DNA of 64,000 nt from Flagellimonas meridianipacifica (GCF_003001695.1 NZ_PVYX01000002.1:1240001-1304000); one strand, 5' to 3'; positions 43,233-52,564 are shown, numbered from the stretch's first letter. Made by a program: numbers and translations. Notes: generated by a model not told the origin, from the letters alone.

Positions 43233-44029
43233 GGGCTATAGAGAACGTATTGCGAACCGTTAGAACCGAAAGCCCCATTCTTTATTGGATTGGTATGTTT
43301 CACTTTGTACTGGCAGCGATTTGTCTTTTTGGCTGGATGATTGACGATAGAATGCTAACTGGTCTGAATGTATGGGTAAAGCCTTTAAAGTTTACAATTT
43401 CAGGCGGACTTTATGTCCTGACCTCAGGGTATTTGATTACCCTGTATCCCTTTTCCAGAAGAAAGAAAAACATTGTGAACAATATCATTTCATGGACCAT
43501 GCTCATAGAAATAGGAATCATTGTATTTCAAGCGGCAAGAGGGGTCAGGTCCCATTACAATGGAGACAGCTGGTTTGATGCTCGGCTTTTTATGGCCATG
43601 GGAGTTTTGATAAGCATCATTGTATGTACTATGATTTTCTTTGTAGTCGAGACCATCAGATTACGTCTCAGGACGGAGCGCCATGTGCAATGGGCTATTC
43701 TACTAGGATGGTTGGTAGTGCTATTCGGAAGCTGGGCTGGGGGTCAAATGATAGGTCAGATGAGCCATAACGTCGGGGTGGCCGACGGAGGCGAAGGTTT
43801 GCCCCTGTTGAATTGGAGCACCATTGCCGGTGACTTGCGAATCGCACATTTTTTTGGATTGCACGGCATTCAAATAATTCCTTTATTCGCAGTAGTCCTT
43901 ACCAATAAATGGAAAGCCTCCAATATTACTAAAAGTATTGTGGTGATTCTTTTTGGGCTGTTATATGCTTCATGGATAGCTTTTACTTTCTATCAAGCAA
44001 AGCAGGGAATACCTTTGGTAAGGGTATAA
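43229..44029 (+). CDS. Polytopic membrane protein of unknown function
   Basis: 266 residues, about seven transmembrane helices. Conserved-looking polar sites lie in loops: RGVRSHYNGDSWFDA near the middle and GEGLPLLNWSTIAGDLRIAHFFGLHGIQ near residues 195-222, with several His that could hold a metal or haem. I recognise no named family. Translationally coupled to the ABA4-like gene and followed after nine bases by a LytS kinase gene, so the four genes look like one operon. Confidence 0.7.
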   Translation: MRAIENVLRTVRTESPILYWIGMFHFVLAAICLFGWMIDDRMLTGLNVWVKPLKFTISGGLYVLTSGYLITLYPFSRRKKNIVNNIISWTMLIEIGIIVFQAARGVRSHYNGDSWFDARLFMAMGVLISIIVCTMIFFVVETIRLRLRTERHVQWAILLGWLVVLFGSWAGGQMIGQMSHNVGVADGGEGLPLLNWSTIAGDLRIAHFFGLHGIQIIPLFAVVLTNKWKASNITKSIVVILFGLLYASWIAFTFYQAKQGIPLVRV

Positions 44030-44038
44030 TTAGGGAGA

Positions 44039-45127
44039 ATGAAATTTTTTAATAAAGCAAGACGAATAAAATATCTGGGATTCAATGACGCATGGTTCGT
44101 AGCGGTAGGGATTATCCTATTGAGTTTTGTCACAGACTTTATGTTTTCTAGAAACTCATTTGCCCGTCTTCCCTTTTTTGAAGCCACAATCAATTGGAGC
44201 GTCTCGTTAATGTTTGCAACTACCAATTGGTTAATTATTCGCTCTATTTTAATTGTATTGCGTAAAAAGTATCCCAGTTTGAAAGACAACAAAATTCGAA
44301 TTCCTCTATTTTTCTTAACCATAGTGCTTACAGTTATGATTGTTGATTATATGGGAAATATGCTTTTGGGTTATATTTTTAATCAGAGTTACAATCATCC
44401 TCTACGTTCCCGGATTGTTCTTCCCATAATTTTAATCAGCACTATGACCATGGCCATTTACGAGGCGGTGTATTATTATGTGCTTTTGAAGAATTCCATT
44501 CGGGAAGAAGAACAGGCCAAACGTGCTATAGTCCAATCGCAATTGGATACCTTGCGAAACCAAGCCCAGCCGCATTTCCTTTTCAATACGTTGAATACAT
44601 TGCGCGATATTATAGATCAGAATACCAGGGAAGAAGCCAAGGAATTTGTTAACCGATTGTCGGAAGTATTTCGCTTTATTTTGGAAGCCGGGAATGCCAA
44701 TCTTATCGAACTACGGGAAGAACTAAAATTCGCTGAAGCGTATATCCACATCCAAAAGGAAAGGTTTGGGGATAATCTCCAGTTGGATTGGCAAGTTCCT
44801 GAACCTGCGAAAAATAAAATGATCATTCCCATGAGTTTGCAACTACTTCTGGAAAACGCGGTAAAGCACAACGTCATTTCCAAATCAAAACCCTTGGTGA
44901 TTACGGTAGAGGCCGAAAATGGACACCTAATAGTCAGCAATAAAATACGGCCCAAGTCAACCCAATTACCTACAACCAAGCTTGGTCTGAAAAATATTGA
45001 GAGTCGCTATCGCCTTATTGCCAACAAAGAGGTGGAAATTCATAAAGAAAACGGTTCGTTTACCGTAAAGTTACCTTTGTTAACGGCTACAGACCAAAAA
45101 CATGCCTATGCAAATCCTGATTATTGA
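44039..45127 (+). CDS. LytS-type sensor histidine kinase
   Basis: 362 residues. Four transmembrane helices (about 18-37, 48-70, 82-106, 120-142), coiled coil, then His179 in AQPHFLFNTLNTLRDII, N-box LLENAVKHNVI and GLKNIESRYRL. All kinase motifs are intact. It is a paralogue of the kinase at 33492. It overlaps the downstream LytTR gene by 26 bases. Confidence 0.94.
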   Translation: MKFFNKARRIKYLGFNDAWFVAVGIILLSFVTDFMFSRNSFARLPFFEATINWSVSLMFATTNWLIIRSILIVLRKKYPSLKDNKIRIPLFFLTIVLTVMIVDYMGNMLLGYIFNQSYNHPLRSRIVLPIILISTMTMAIYEAVYYYVLLKNSIREEEQAKRAIVQSQLDTLRNQAQPHFLFNTLNTLRDIIDQNTREEAKEFVNRLSEVFRFILEAGNANLIELREELKFAEAYIHIQKERFGDNLQLDWQVPEPAKNKMIIPMSLQLLLENAVKHNVISKSKPLVITVEAENGHLIVSNKIRPKSTQLPTTKLGLKNIESRYRLIANKEVEIHKENGSFTVKLPLLTATDQKHAYANPDY

Positions 45128-45860
45128 AGACGAGCCAAGAGCGGCAAACCAGTTACAAAATCTCTTGAAACTACTAGAATTTGAACATGAGGTATTGGAG
45201 ATTTTGGATACCATTGAAGACAGTGTAAGTTGGTTCAAGGCAAATCCTGCACCTGAATTGGTGTTTATGGACATCCAGCTTGCTGATGGCCTCAGTTTTG
45301 AAATATTTCAAAAAGTAGAAGTGCAATGTCCCATTATCTTCACTACGGCATTTGACCAATATGCCATTCGGGCCTTTAAGGTAAATAGTGTGGATTATCT
45401 TTTGAAACCGATTCAGGAGAATGACTTGCAACAAGCCTTGGATAAGTTCCTAAGTTCAAAAAAGCCATCGGGTCTAGATCCAATAATGCTTAAAAGTTTT
45501 CTAGCGGATTTGCAAGGTGTCGAAAGGAGGGAAGGTATATTGGTAAAAGAAGGGGATGGCTTTGCACAACTTCGCATTTCGGACTTATTATATATTTATT
45601 CCGAAGACAGTGTTTCGTTTGGGGTGACTGCACATAAACGCGTCATTATAGACGAAACCCTGGACCAACTGCATCCCACTTTAAACCATGCGCAGTTCTT
45701 TCGCATTAACCGGAGCCAGATTGTGGCCAAATCTGCGATTTTAAAAATTGACAGATACTTTAACCATAGGTTAAAATTGTCCGTAGTCGATGACAGAGGA
45801 CAAGAGTTTATAGTGAGCCGACCTAAAACTTCGGAATTTAAAGAATGGCTTAATAGATAG
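45102..45860 (+). CDS. LytTR-family response regulator
   Basis: 252 residues. Receiver with LIIEDEPRAA, phospho-acceptor in VFMDIQLADG and YLLKPIQEN; LytTR domain with FFRINRSQIVAKSAILKI. The start at 45102 lies inside the kinase gene; a second ATG at 45108 would shorten it by two residues. Partner of the kinase at 44039 and paralogous to the regulator at 35542. Unlike that system there is no pseudokinase. Confidence 0.94.
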   Translation: MPMQILIIEDEPRAANQLQNLLKLLEFEHEVLEILDTIEDSVSWFKANPAPELVFMDIQLADGLSFEIFQKVEVQCPIIFTTAFDQYAIRAFKVNSVDYLLKPIQENDLQQALDKFLSSKKPSGLDPIMLKSFLADLQGVERREGILVKEGDGFAQLRISDLLYIYSEDSVSFGVTAHKRVIIDETLDQLHPTLNHAQFFRINRSQIVAKSAILKIDRYFNHRLKLSVVDDRGQEFIVSRPKTSEFKEWLNR

Positions 45861-45911
45861 CTGAAACAACATAGATAACTTACTTTTACTTGTTTCCATT
45901 ACGGATATTGA

Positions 45912-47057
45912 ATGAGAATTAAAATTTTAAAGTTTATAAAACGTATGCTGACAGTAATAGGAATCATTGTAGGTATTCTAATTATTGGAACCATTTTGTT
46001 TGTCAATCTAAGTCCCCAGTTTGGGGGTAAGGCTACCGAAGAACAGAAAAAGGAATATGCCAAATCCAAAAATTATAAGGATGAGAAGTTTGTAAATACG
46101 AACGAGGTAAAATTGGACATGAGTTTTGGGGATATGATAAAAAGTCTTATCGGTTTTCTTCGTAAACAACCTAATTCGGTTCCTACGAAGAGTTTGGATG
46201 TGGTAAAAATGGATTCTTTGCAGCTGGTGAACACGAAAGAACCATCCACATTGTATTGGTTTGGGCATTCTTCATTCCTTTTACAAGTACAGGATAAAAT
46301 TATTTTGATTGACCCCATGTTCGGGGATGTTCCTGCTCCACACCCTTTGCTGGGAAATAAACGCTTTAGCACAGAATTGCCTATGGAGGTTGAAAAAATC
46401 CCAGAAATTGATATGGTCATTCTGTCCCATGATCATTATGACCACTTGGATTATGGTTCCATTCAAAAATTAAAGAATAAAGTCAAGATGTTTTATGCAC
46501 CCTTGGGTGTTGGGGTTCATTTGAATGAGTGGGGTGTAGAGAAGGAGCGCATTGTGGAGTTGGATTGGTGGCAAGAAACCGCATACGAAGATGTGAAGTT
46601 GGTCTGCACACCCGCCCAGCATTTTTCGGGTCGTGGATTTTCGGATAGGGCCAAAACCCTGTGGAGTTCTTGGGTGATTCAATCCAACGGCGAAAACATT
46701 TTCTTTAGTGGAGACAGTGGGTATTCAGAACATTTTAAACAGATTGGAGATAAGTACGGCCCTTTTGATTTTGCGATGATAGAATGTGGCCAGTACAATC
46801 GTTTATGGCCCGATATTCACATGTTTCCAGAGGAAACGGCCCAAGCAGGGCTGGATGTAGGTGCAGAACGCATTATGCCCATTCATTGGGGCGCTTTTAA
46901 ATTAGCACTCCATACATGGACCGACCCCATTAAACGCGTGGCGAAGAAATCCAATGAATTGGGGATAGAACTGGTCGCTCCAAAAATAGGTGAGCCTATA
47001 TTCTTCCAACAAGATATGGCATTAAATCCTTGGTGGGAAGCTTACGAAGAAAAGTAA
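45912..47057 (+). CDS. MBL-fold metal-dependent hydrolase, membrane anchored
   Basis: 381 residues. N-terminal transmembrane anchor (about 13-33) and a metallo-beta-lactamase domain with HxHxDH in LSHDHYDHLDYG, FWFGHSSFLLQ-type opening (WFGHSSFLL), ligands in FFSGDSGYSE and late MPIHWGAF. The whole pattern resembles NAPE-PLD/RomA/UlaG-like proteins, which hydrolyse phosphodiesters or lactones. The substrate is unknown. Confidence 0.88.
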   Translation: MRIKILKFIKRMLTVIGIIVGILIIGTILFVNLSPQFGGKATEEQKKEYAKSKNYKDEKFVNTNEVKLDMSFGDMIKSLIGFLRKQPNSVPTKSLDVVKMDSLQLVNTKEPSTLYWFGHSSFLLQVQDKIILIDPMFGDVPAPHPLLGNKRFSTELPMEVEKIPEIDMVILSHDHYDHLDYGSIQKLKNKVKMFYAPLGVGVHLNEWGVEKERIVELDWWQETAYEDVKLVCTPAQHFSGRGFSDRAKTLWSSWVIQSNGENIFFSGDSGYSEHFKQIGDKYGPFDFAMIECGQYNRLWPDIHMFPEETAQAGLDVGAERIMPIHWGAFKLALHTWTDPIKRVAKKSNELGIELVAPKIGEPIFFQQDMALNPWWEAYEEK

Positions 47058-47144
47058 CTTATTTTGAAATATCGTCCGCCATTTGTCAAATTCCCTTTAT
47101 ATTACAGTTGTAAATAAAGATACAGTTTGCACTTCCGCTAATTC

Positions 47145-48548
47145 ATGAATACATCCCATTCCGGCACCCCATCTTTTCTTAGTCGAATTCCACATGCCAT
47201 CACTATGTTATTTGGCATTATCGTATTGGTAAGTATCCTAACATATATACTGCCAGCAGGTACTTATGAACGCATTTTGGTGGATGGCAGTAGTACGGTT
47301 GTCCCAGATTCCTATAGAACGATTGAATCCACTCCTGTGGGGTTGTTGGACATGTTCAAGGCAATTCCTTTGGGTTTTAAAGCGGCAGTTGAAATCATTT
47401 TCATTGTACTTGCTGGGGGGATTATGTTCGGCTTTATGGAAAAATCAAAAGCCGTTGAGAATGCTGTGGGGACACTTGTTAATAGGTTGGGGTTGAAGAA
47501 GAAAAACCTCATTATCATAATTATGACCTTTATTTATGGCATTCTTGGTGTTGCTGTAGGATACGAGAACAACATAGCTATGGTACCTATAGCTGCAGTA
47601 TTGAGCCTTGCACTGGGAGGAGATTTAATTTTGGCCGCCGGCATTTCTGTCGGTGCGATGACTATTGGGTTTGGCTTGTCTCCCATTAACCCTTACACCG
47701 TTGGAACGGGTCACAAAATAGCAGAACTACCTATGTTTTCTGGTGCTTTACTTCGTAGTGTTTTGTGTTTTTCGGCCTTAAGTCTCATGGCTTATTACAA
47801 TATCAGGTATTTCAAAAAAATCTCGCTGGACCCAAGTAGGAGTCTTGGACAGGGTTTGGATGTTTCTGAATTGGCCCTATCAAAACCTGTGAACGAATAC
47901 AGTTTGAATCGGAAGAATTGGATGGTGATTTCCATTTTTGTATTAGGACTCATAGCAATACTATATGGCGTATTCAATTTGCACTGGTACATCAATGAAC
48001 TTTCTGCCGTTTTCTTAATGATTGCCTTGTTGAGTGGTCTGGTTTCAAAGATGAGTGCCACAGAAATGAGTGAGACTGTTTTGAAAGCTGTTGGCGTTGC
48101 GGCACCGGGCGCATTTATGGTAGGGTTTGCAACCTCCATTAAAGTGCTCATGGAAATGGGCAACATTGGGGATACAATATCGTATCAACTTTCGGTTTTA
48201 TTGGAAGACTTACCCTTATATGCATCTGCCATTTGCATGTCCATTTCCCAAACCACCATCAACTTTTTCATTCCTTCAGGTAGTGGACAGGCTTTGGCCA
48301 CTTTACCAGTTATGCTTCCACTTGGAGAATCTTTAGGTTTAACAAGACAAATTACCATTTTGGCCTTTCAAATAGGGGATGGGCTGTCCAATTTGGTGAA
48401 TCCGACCTTGGGTGGACTGATTGCCATGCTTAGTATGTGCCGCGTCCCCATAGATAGATGGATTCGTTTTATTTTTCCCGTGCTCATTATTTTACTTTGC
48501 ATTGCTTTTTTAGCATTGATAGTAGCTGTGGCCACAAATTATAGTTAG
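47145..48548 (+). CDS. YfcC/C4-dicarboxylate-anaerobic-carrier family permease
   Basis: 467 residues with about twelve transmembrane helices. SRIPHAITMLFGIIVLVSILTYILPAG (quoted in part: ILTYILPAGTYER), VEIIFIVLAGGIMFG, and NFFIPSGSGQALATLPVM with GLSNLVNPTLGG are typical of the YfcC/ArcD-like IT-superfamily carriers. It is one base upstream of an ArgE-like deacylase gene, so import of a peptide or N-acyl amino acid that the enzyme then hydrolyses is a reasonable guess. Confidence 0.88.
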   Translation: MNTSHSGTPSFLSRIPHAITMLFGIIVLVSILTYILPAGTYERILVDGSSTVVPDSYRTIESTPVGLLDMFKAIPLGFKAAVEIIFIVLAGGIMFGFMEKSKAVENAVGTLVNRLGLKKKNLIIIIMTFIYGILGVAVGYENNIAMVPIAAVLSLALGGDLILAAGISVGAMTIGFGLSPINPYTVGTGHKIAELPMFSGALLRSVLCFSALSLMAYYNIRYFKKISLDPSRSLGQGLDVSELALSKPVNEYSLNRKNWMVISIFVLGLIAILYGVFNLHWYINELSAVFLMIALLSGLVSKMSATEMSETVLKAVGVAAPGAFMVGFATSIKVLMEMGNIGDTISYQLSVLLEDLPLYASAICMSISQTTINFFIPSGSGQALATLPVMLPLGESLGLTRQITILAFQIGDGLSNLVNPTLGGLIAMLSMCRVPIDRWIRFIFPVLIILLCIAFLALIVAVATNYS

Positions 48549-48549
48549 T

Positions 48550-49719
48550 ATGACCGTAGAAAAAATATTAGAAAAATTGGTTTCCTTTCCTGTTTTGGGA
48601 GGTGAGAGCAATATAAGCATTATCAACTGGATAAAAGAATATATAGAATCTTTTGGAATCGAAGTAAATTTGCTTCCTAATGAAGAAGGAAACAAGGCCT
48701 CCCTTCACTGCCGTATAGGACCTGCAGAGGATGGTGGTGTCATCTTATCGGGACATTCGGACGTGGTACCGGTCGAAGGACAGGACTGGACAACCGACCC
48801 TTTTGTACTTACAGATAAAGGTGACGGAAAGTTGTATGGCAGAGGGTCTTGCGATATGAAGGGTTTCTTGGCCTGTTGTTTGGCCGCATTGCCACAGATG
48901 GTGAAAGCAGATTTAAAAAAGCCTATTTATTTTGCATTTTCCTATGATGAGGAAATAGGTTGTTTGGCCGCTCCAGAACTGGCAAGAGCTATCAATGAAC
49001 ATTATAGGGAGACTCCCAAATACGCCATAATTGGTGAGCCTTCATTGATGGAACCTATAGTAGGGCAGAAGGGGATATATATATTGGAAACCTATGTGAA
49101 TGGTTCTGCCGGACACAGTAGCCGTATAAAGCAAGAGGTTAGTGCTATTCATGAATCCATGCGATTGATTCTGTGGTTGGAGAATAAGATGAATCAATTG
49201 ATTGCTGATGAGCAATTGGATGAACGTTTCCATCCCCCGCATTCCACGATTCACATCGGTTTGGTAAATGGAGGTATAGCACCTAATGTGATAGCGGACA
49301 AGGCTCATTTTTATTGGGATTTAAGAACTATTCCCAAAGATGACATTCAGAGTATTGTCGATGAATTTGATGAATATTGCCGAGGAAGGGAAAAAGAACT
49401 TCGAAAAGTTTTTCCTGATTTTACCATCAAGAATGTAGAGCATCATCCACCTGTCCCACACTTAGACACTAAGGCTGACGATGATGTAGTTGACTTGATA
49501 AAAAGAATATCGGGGAATTCAAAACTAGATACGGTTTCTTATGCCGCAGAGGCGGGTCAGTTTGCCGATGAAGGTTTTCAGTCAGCCATTTGTGGTCCAG
49601 GTTCCATTGAGCAGGCGCACAGAGCTGATGAATTCATAGCCAAAGACCAGTTGGCAATGGGTGTAAAAATGTTAGAAAAACTAATAGAGGAATTAACATC
49701 CAGTAGTAACTTCTCATGA
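48550..49719 (+). CDS. ArgE-like M20 deacylase (acetylornithine deacetylase family)
   Basis: 389 residues. M20 metallopeptidase fold: SGHSDVVPVEGQDW (first His ligand), GRGSCDMKGF (bridging Asp), YDEEIGC (catalytic Glu) and GEPS, with LGHS-type dimerisation domain near 170-290. ArgE removes acetyl from N-acetylornithine, but many M20 relatives hydrolyse other N-acyl amino acids. The zero-gap partner permease favours a catabolic role. Gene symbol left open for that reason. Confidence 0.85.
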   Translation: MTVEKILEKLVSFPVLGGESNISIINWIKEYIESFGIEVNLLPNEEGNKASLHCRIGPAEDGGVILSGHSDVVPVEGQDWTTDPFVLTDKGDGKLYGRGSCDMKGFLACCLAALPQMVKADLKKPIYFAFSYDEEIGCLAAPELARAINEHYRETPKYAIIGEPSLMEPIVGQKGIYILETYVNGSAGHSSRIKQEVSAIHESMRLILWLENKMNQLIADEQLDERFHPPHSTIHIGLVNGGIAPNVIADKAHFYWDLRTIPKDDIQSIVDEFDEYCRGREKELRKVFPDFTIKNVEHHPPVPHLDTKADDDVVDLIKRISGNSKLDTVSYAAEAGQFADEGFQSAICGPGSIEQAHRADEFIAKDQLAMGVKMLEKLIEELTSSSNFS

Positions 49720-49758
49720 AGAATACAAAGAATAGAAGAACAAAAGCTAGTTCAAGTT

Positions 49759-50166
49759 TTACCAAAGGTTGGCGCTAAATTTTTTACGTTTTTTGGCTGT
49801 ACTTCTGCTATAGCACTTTGCATGAGCTTCTGAAATCGCCTTGTTGAAAATCTTTCTGGTAAAAGGTTTTTGCAAAAAATCTATACACCCTAGTTCTTTC
49901 GCATGCATTGCATAACCTTGTTTTGTGGAGCTAGAAATGATAGGGAGTTTGTCTCCGAACATTTCTAAAAAAGAAAGTCCGTTCATCCCCGGCATTTCAA
50001 TATCGGTCATTACCAAATCGGGTCGGGTTAATTGCAAGTATACCCATGCGTCTATAGAATCATTAAAGGTTTCAATCCTACCTACCAAAGGGTGGCTTTC
50101 AGCCAATTTTTTTGCGAGGGATAGCCAAAGGTTGGAGTCATCAACAATTACGAGGTCAAGCTTCAT
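49759..50166 (-). CDS. Single-domain response regulator
   Basis: 135 residues. Receiver domain with VIVDDSNLW, phospho-acceptor Asp in LVMTDIEMPGMNG, Ser in PIISSSTKQG and Lys in DFLQKPFT. The C-terminal tail is basic (SRSTAKKRKKFS) and might bind nucleic acid or a partner. No kinase gene is close. It lies 39 bases from the convergent ArgE-like gene. Confidence 0.85.
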   Translation of the reverse strand: MKLDLVIVDDSNLWLSLAKKLAESHPLVGRIETFNDSIDAWVYLQLTRPDLVMTDIEMPGMNGLSFLEMFGDKLPIISSSTKQGYAMHAKELGCIDFLQKPFTRKIFNKAISEAHAKCYSRSTAKKRKKFSANLW

Positions 50167-50247
50167 TCTAAATCTAGGTTTGTTTGGGATGCCTAACTTA
50201 CTGGATTAAGGAATAAATACAAGGAATTCTGGATAAAATGAAAAGAA

Positions 50248-50265
50248 TTGTCCATGAGTGGACAA
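50248..50265. promoter_or_regulatory. Palindrome TTGTCCA-TGAG-TGGACAA upstream of the response regulator
   Basis: Seven-base perfect arms (50248-50254 and 50259-50265) around a four-base centre, 83 bases upstream of the leftward response-regulator gene and 105 bases before the remnant gene at 50370. The left arm with its flank (ATTGTCCATGA) is shared with the copy at 4197. It is a likely operator; the protein is unknown. Confidence 0.45.
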
Positions 50266-50342
50266 CAATCAATAATTTCTGGGTTAGTTTTTTAAAAGGT
50301 ATTGCCATACAGTATCAAGTGTTTACGATCTTTTGAGAGTCT

Positions 50343-50350
50343 TAACTTTG
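50343..50350 (+). promoter_or_regulatory. -7 promoter box (TAACTTTG) in front of the remnant gene
   Basis: Perfect TAnnTTTG match with the ATG of the short frame 19 bases downstream. No well-spaced -33 TTTG was found. It implies that the remnant once was, or is, transcribed. Confidence 0.4.
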
Positions 50351-50369
50351 CATTTTAGCAACCTAAGTA

Positions 50370-50459
50370 ATGAACCGAAAGACCAAAATAACCACACAAT
50401 TTTTCGTTCTGACATTTCTATTTTTCGGATATGCCCAATTAAAGAATAAATGTAAATAG
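50370..50459 (+). pseudogene. Signal-peptide remnant of a secreted protein (29 codons)
   Basis: ATG to TAG gives 29 codons. The product starts with charged residues, then FFVLTFLFFGYAQ, a complete Bacteroidota-style signal peptide ending at the AQ cleavage site. Only six residues follow. The rest of the 454-base gap 50167-50620 holds no frame. The likeliest reading is the 5' stump of a deleted secreted-protein gene; a genuine short peptide is the alternative. Confidence 0.45.
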
Positions 50460-50620
50460 GGATAAAACAAATTAGGGTATTGTCCTGTTCTTTTGGAATT
50501 GGCCATTTAGCAGCATTTCATAGGCTGTCAGGATATTCCAGATTTTATAAAACTGTAGGTAGCTTTTTGGTCTAAATCGGCATTCACAGAAAGTACGATA
50601 CCTTGCACTTTGGTATCATT

Positions 50621-51739
50621 TTAAGCAACCTTTTTGCCTTTCACATATTCTTTTGGAGTTGTTCCCATTTTTAATTTAAATACCCTGTTAAATGTAGATT
50701 TTGAGTTAAAGCCTACATCCATTGCCAAGGCCAAAAGTGTATGGTTTGCATGTTTTCTCTCATCAATTTTTTTTAAAAATGCTTTAATCCTGTGGTCATT
50801 TATATAATCGTAGAATGACATTTGATACACCTGATTTAATAACCACGAGAGATTATTGGAAGTGGTATTCAGTTTGTCTGCAAGTACCTTTAGAGAAAGG
50901 TCAGGTTGTTCATATATGCTTTCTTCTTCGATGAAATAATGTAAACGCTTCTGGAGTTTTCGAATTTCGTCAGGTTTTAACCGGTCAGTAGTGGATTTCG
51001 GGGTGGATTCAAATGGGATTCTAAAAATATCCGGTTGTCTAAGACTGAAATACCCAATTACGTAAACAAATAAAGGAGTTGAAATCCACATGGTAACGTA
51101 ATTGACATATTTGTACGGGTTTTGGAAGAGATTGGTACTTAAAAAACTGTGTTGCCATAGGATGATGAAAAGTCCAAGTGTACCCAACAAGAAAGATAGA
51201 TATTTGGTGACCGATTGATTAAAAGACAGTTCCTCTTTTTCTTTCTGGAAATACTTTTTAAGTAGTAGCACGCTTTTTATCCAATAAAAGGAAAATGAAA
51301 TCAGTCCAGCGGCCTCCACTATAAAAAACATAAGATTGAGCTCACCAGAAAAATACATTTTGTTGAAGTCCTCCAAGGAAAAACTCAAGGCCCAAAAGTA
51401 ATAACCCAAGTGAAGTGCGGCAGGAATATAGTGCCACAAGGCTAGCTTATATAAGGGAGTCTCTTTAAATGCCAATCGTCTCGTGTAGGTGTAGATTAGG
51501 GGTCCAAACAGAAAAATGGTTGTATCGATAAGTACGCCAAAACGCCATATCCATATTTCTGGAACCCTAAAAGCGGCAATGCGTCCAAATAGCATTAGAA
51601 CCGCTATCATCAATAAAAGGGATAATACCCTATTTGCAGATTTGTTCCTGTTATGAATTAGGCGCAAGGCAACGGCAAGGAAAAAACCTTGACTTACTCC
51701 TAAGAACAAAATCAAGTCTACAAAATCAAAGTTCTTCAT
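50621..51739 (-). CDS. AraC-family regulator with N-terminal seven-helix membrane domain
   Basis: 372 residues. About seven transmembrane helices (6-235) followed by a C-terminal AraC DNA-binding domain (about 260-372) with LADKLNTTSNNLSWLLNQV and LAMDVGFNSKSTFNRVFK (parts), ending GTTPKEYVKG. This membrane-AraC form is common in Bacteroidota. It could sense a membrane or extracellular signal and bind DNA directly. The targets are unknown. Confidence 0.9.
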   Translation of the reverse strand: MKNFDFVDLILFLGVSQGFFLAVALRLIHNRNKSANRVLSLLLMIAVLMLFGRIAAFRVPEIWIWRFGVLIDTTIFLFGPLIYTYTRRLAFKETPLYKLALWHYIPAALHLGYYFWALSFSLEDFNKMYFSGELNLMFFIVEAAGLISFSFYWIKSVLLLKKYFQKEKEELSFNQSVTKYLSFLLGTLGLFIILWQHSFLSTNLFQNPYKYVNYVTMWISTPLFVYVIGYFSLRQPDIFRIPFESTPKSTTDRLKPDEIRKLQKRLHYFIEEESIYEQPDLSLKVLADKLNTTSNNLSWLLNQVYQMSFYDYINDHRIKAFLKKIDERKHANHTLLALAMDVGFNSKSTFNRVFKLKMGTTPKEYVKGKKVA

Positions 51740-51883
51740 ATATCACTAAACACAACTAAAGTAGATTTTTTTTATAACTGGAGAAGTGTCATCGGGTACA
51801 ATGGGAAGTAATTGAATACGAATTAAGGTTTTAAGTGTTATTTCTACAGAAAAATTGCAACATAAGTATGATAGTCAGCAACT

Positions 51884-52564
51884 TCAAACTTCAACTTTGT
51901 TCTGATTATCAATAGTAATTAAATCTAAAAATTCTTTTTCTACCCCCTCACAAATGGTTACATCATTATGTGTGCAGTTGTTTAAACGTATGGGGTCAAA
52001 TCCGAAAATATCGATTGTACTGTTTTTGAATTCCTTCTCCAAACTTAGGGTTAGCATTTCCAAAGCGGCTTTAGCTGCTGAATAAGCAGTCATTTGATAA
52101 TTGGAATAGCAAAAACCTTTATCGCGCATCTTCATAATATCTCCCAACCCACTTGATATGTTTATGACTACAGCATGTTCGCTTTTGTTCAATAGGGGGT
52201 AGAGTATATGTGTCATATTTAATACAGAAAAGAAATTTTCTTCAAATACTTCCTTTGCCTCATCCAAGTTTATTTCATGGATTTTTTGACCGAATCCATT
52301 GGCAATCTCTGCGTTATTGACCAAGATATCCAGTTTCCCGTAGACCTTGTTAATGTAAGCTTTTAGTCTTTCTATGCTCTCCAAGTCAGTCGCATCAACT
52401 TCAAGCAATTTTATTCCCTCAAGGTTCATTTCTTCCAATTCTTCATGGCTTGTTCCCTTTGCTCCTAGAATCACTTCAAAGCCTTGATTTTTCAAAATGG
52501 AGGCAAACTTTTTTCCAAGCCCGTTGCCCGCTTCAGTGACCAATGCAATTTGTTTCGTTTTCAT
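51884..52564 (-). CDS. Short-chain dehydrogenase/reductase (classical SDR)
   Basis: 226 residues. NAD(P)-binding TEAGNGLGKKFA near the N-terminus (TGxxxGxG with Glu in the second position), LVNNAEIANG, Ser in NISSGLG, and catalytic Tyr-x3-Lys in AYSAAKAAL. Shorter than typical SDRs because the C-terminal substrate loop is trimmed. Substrate unknown. It lies 85 bases downstream of the AraC gene at 52650 on the same strand, probably its target or partner. Confidence 0.85.
   Translation of the reverse strand: MKTKQIALVTEAGNGLGKKFASILKNQGFEVILGAKGTSHEELEEMNLEGIKLLEVDATDLESIERLKAYINKVYGKLDILVNNAEIANGFGQKIHEINLDEAKEVFEENFFSVLNMTHILYPLLNKSEHAVVINISSGLGDIMKMRDKGFCYSNYQMTAYSAAKAALEMLTLSLEKEFKNSTIDIFGFDPIRLNNCTHNDVTICEGVEKEFLDLITIDNQNKVEV

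Noticed and set aside
44617..44979. 120-residue minus-strand frame
   Set aside because: Antisense to the LytS kinase domain; no independent support.
47795..48166. 123-residue minus-strand frame
   Set aside because: Antisense to the YfcC-type permease; the sense frame has clear transmembrane and family motifs.
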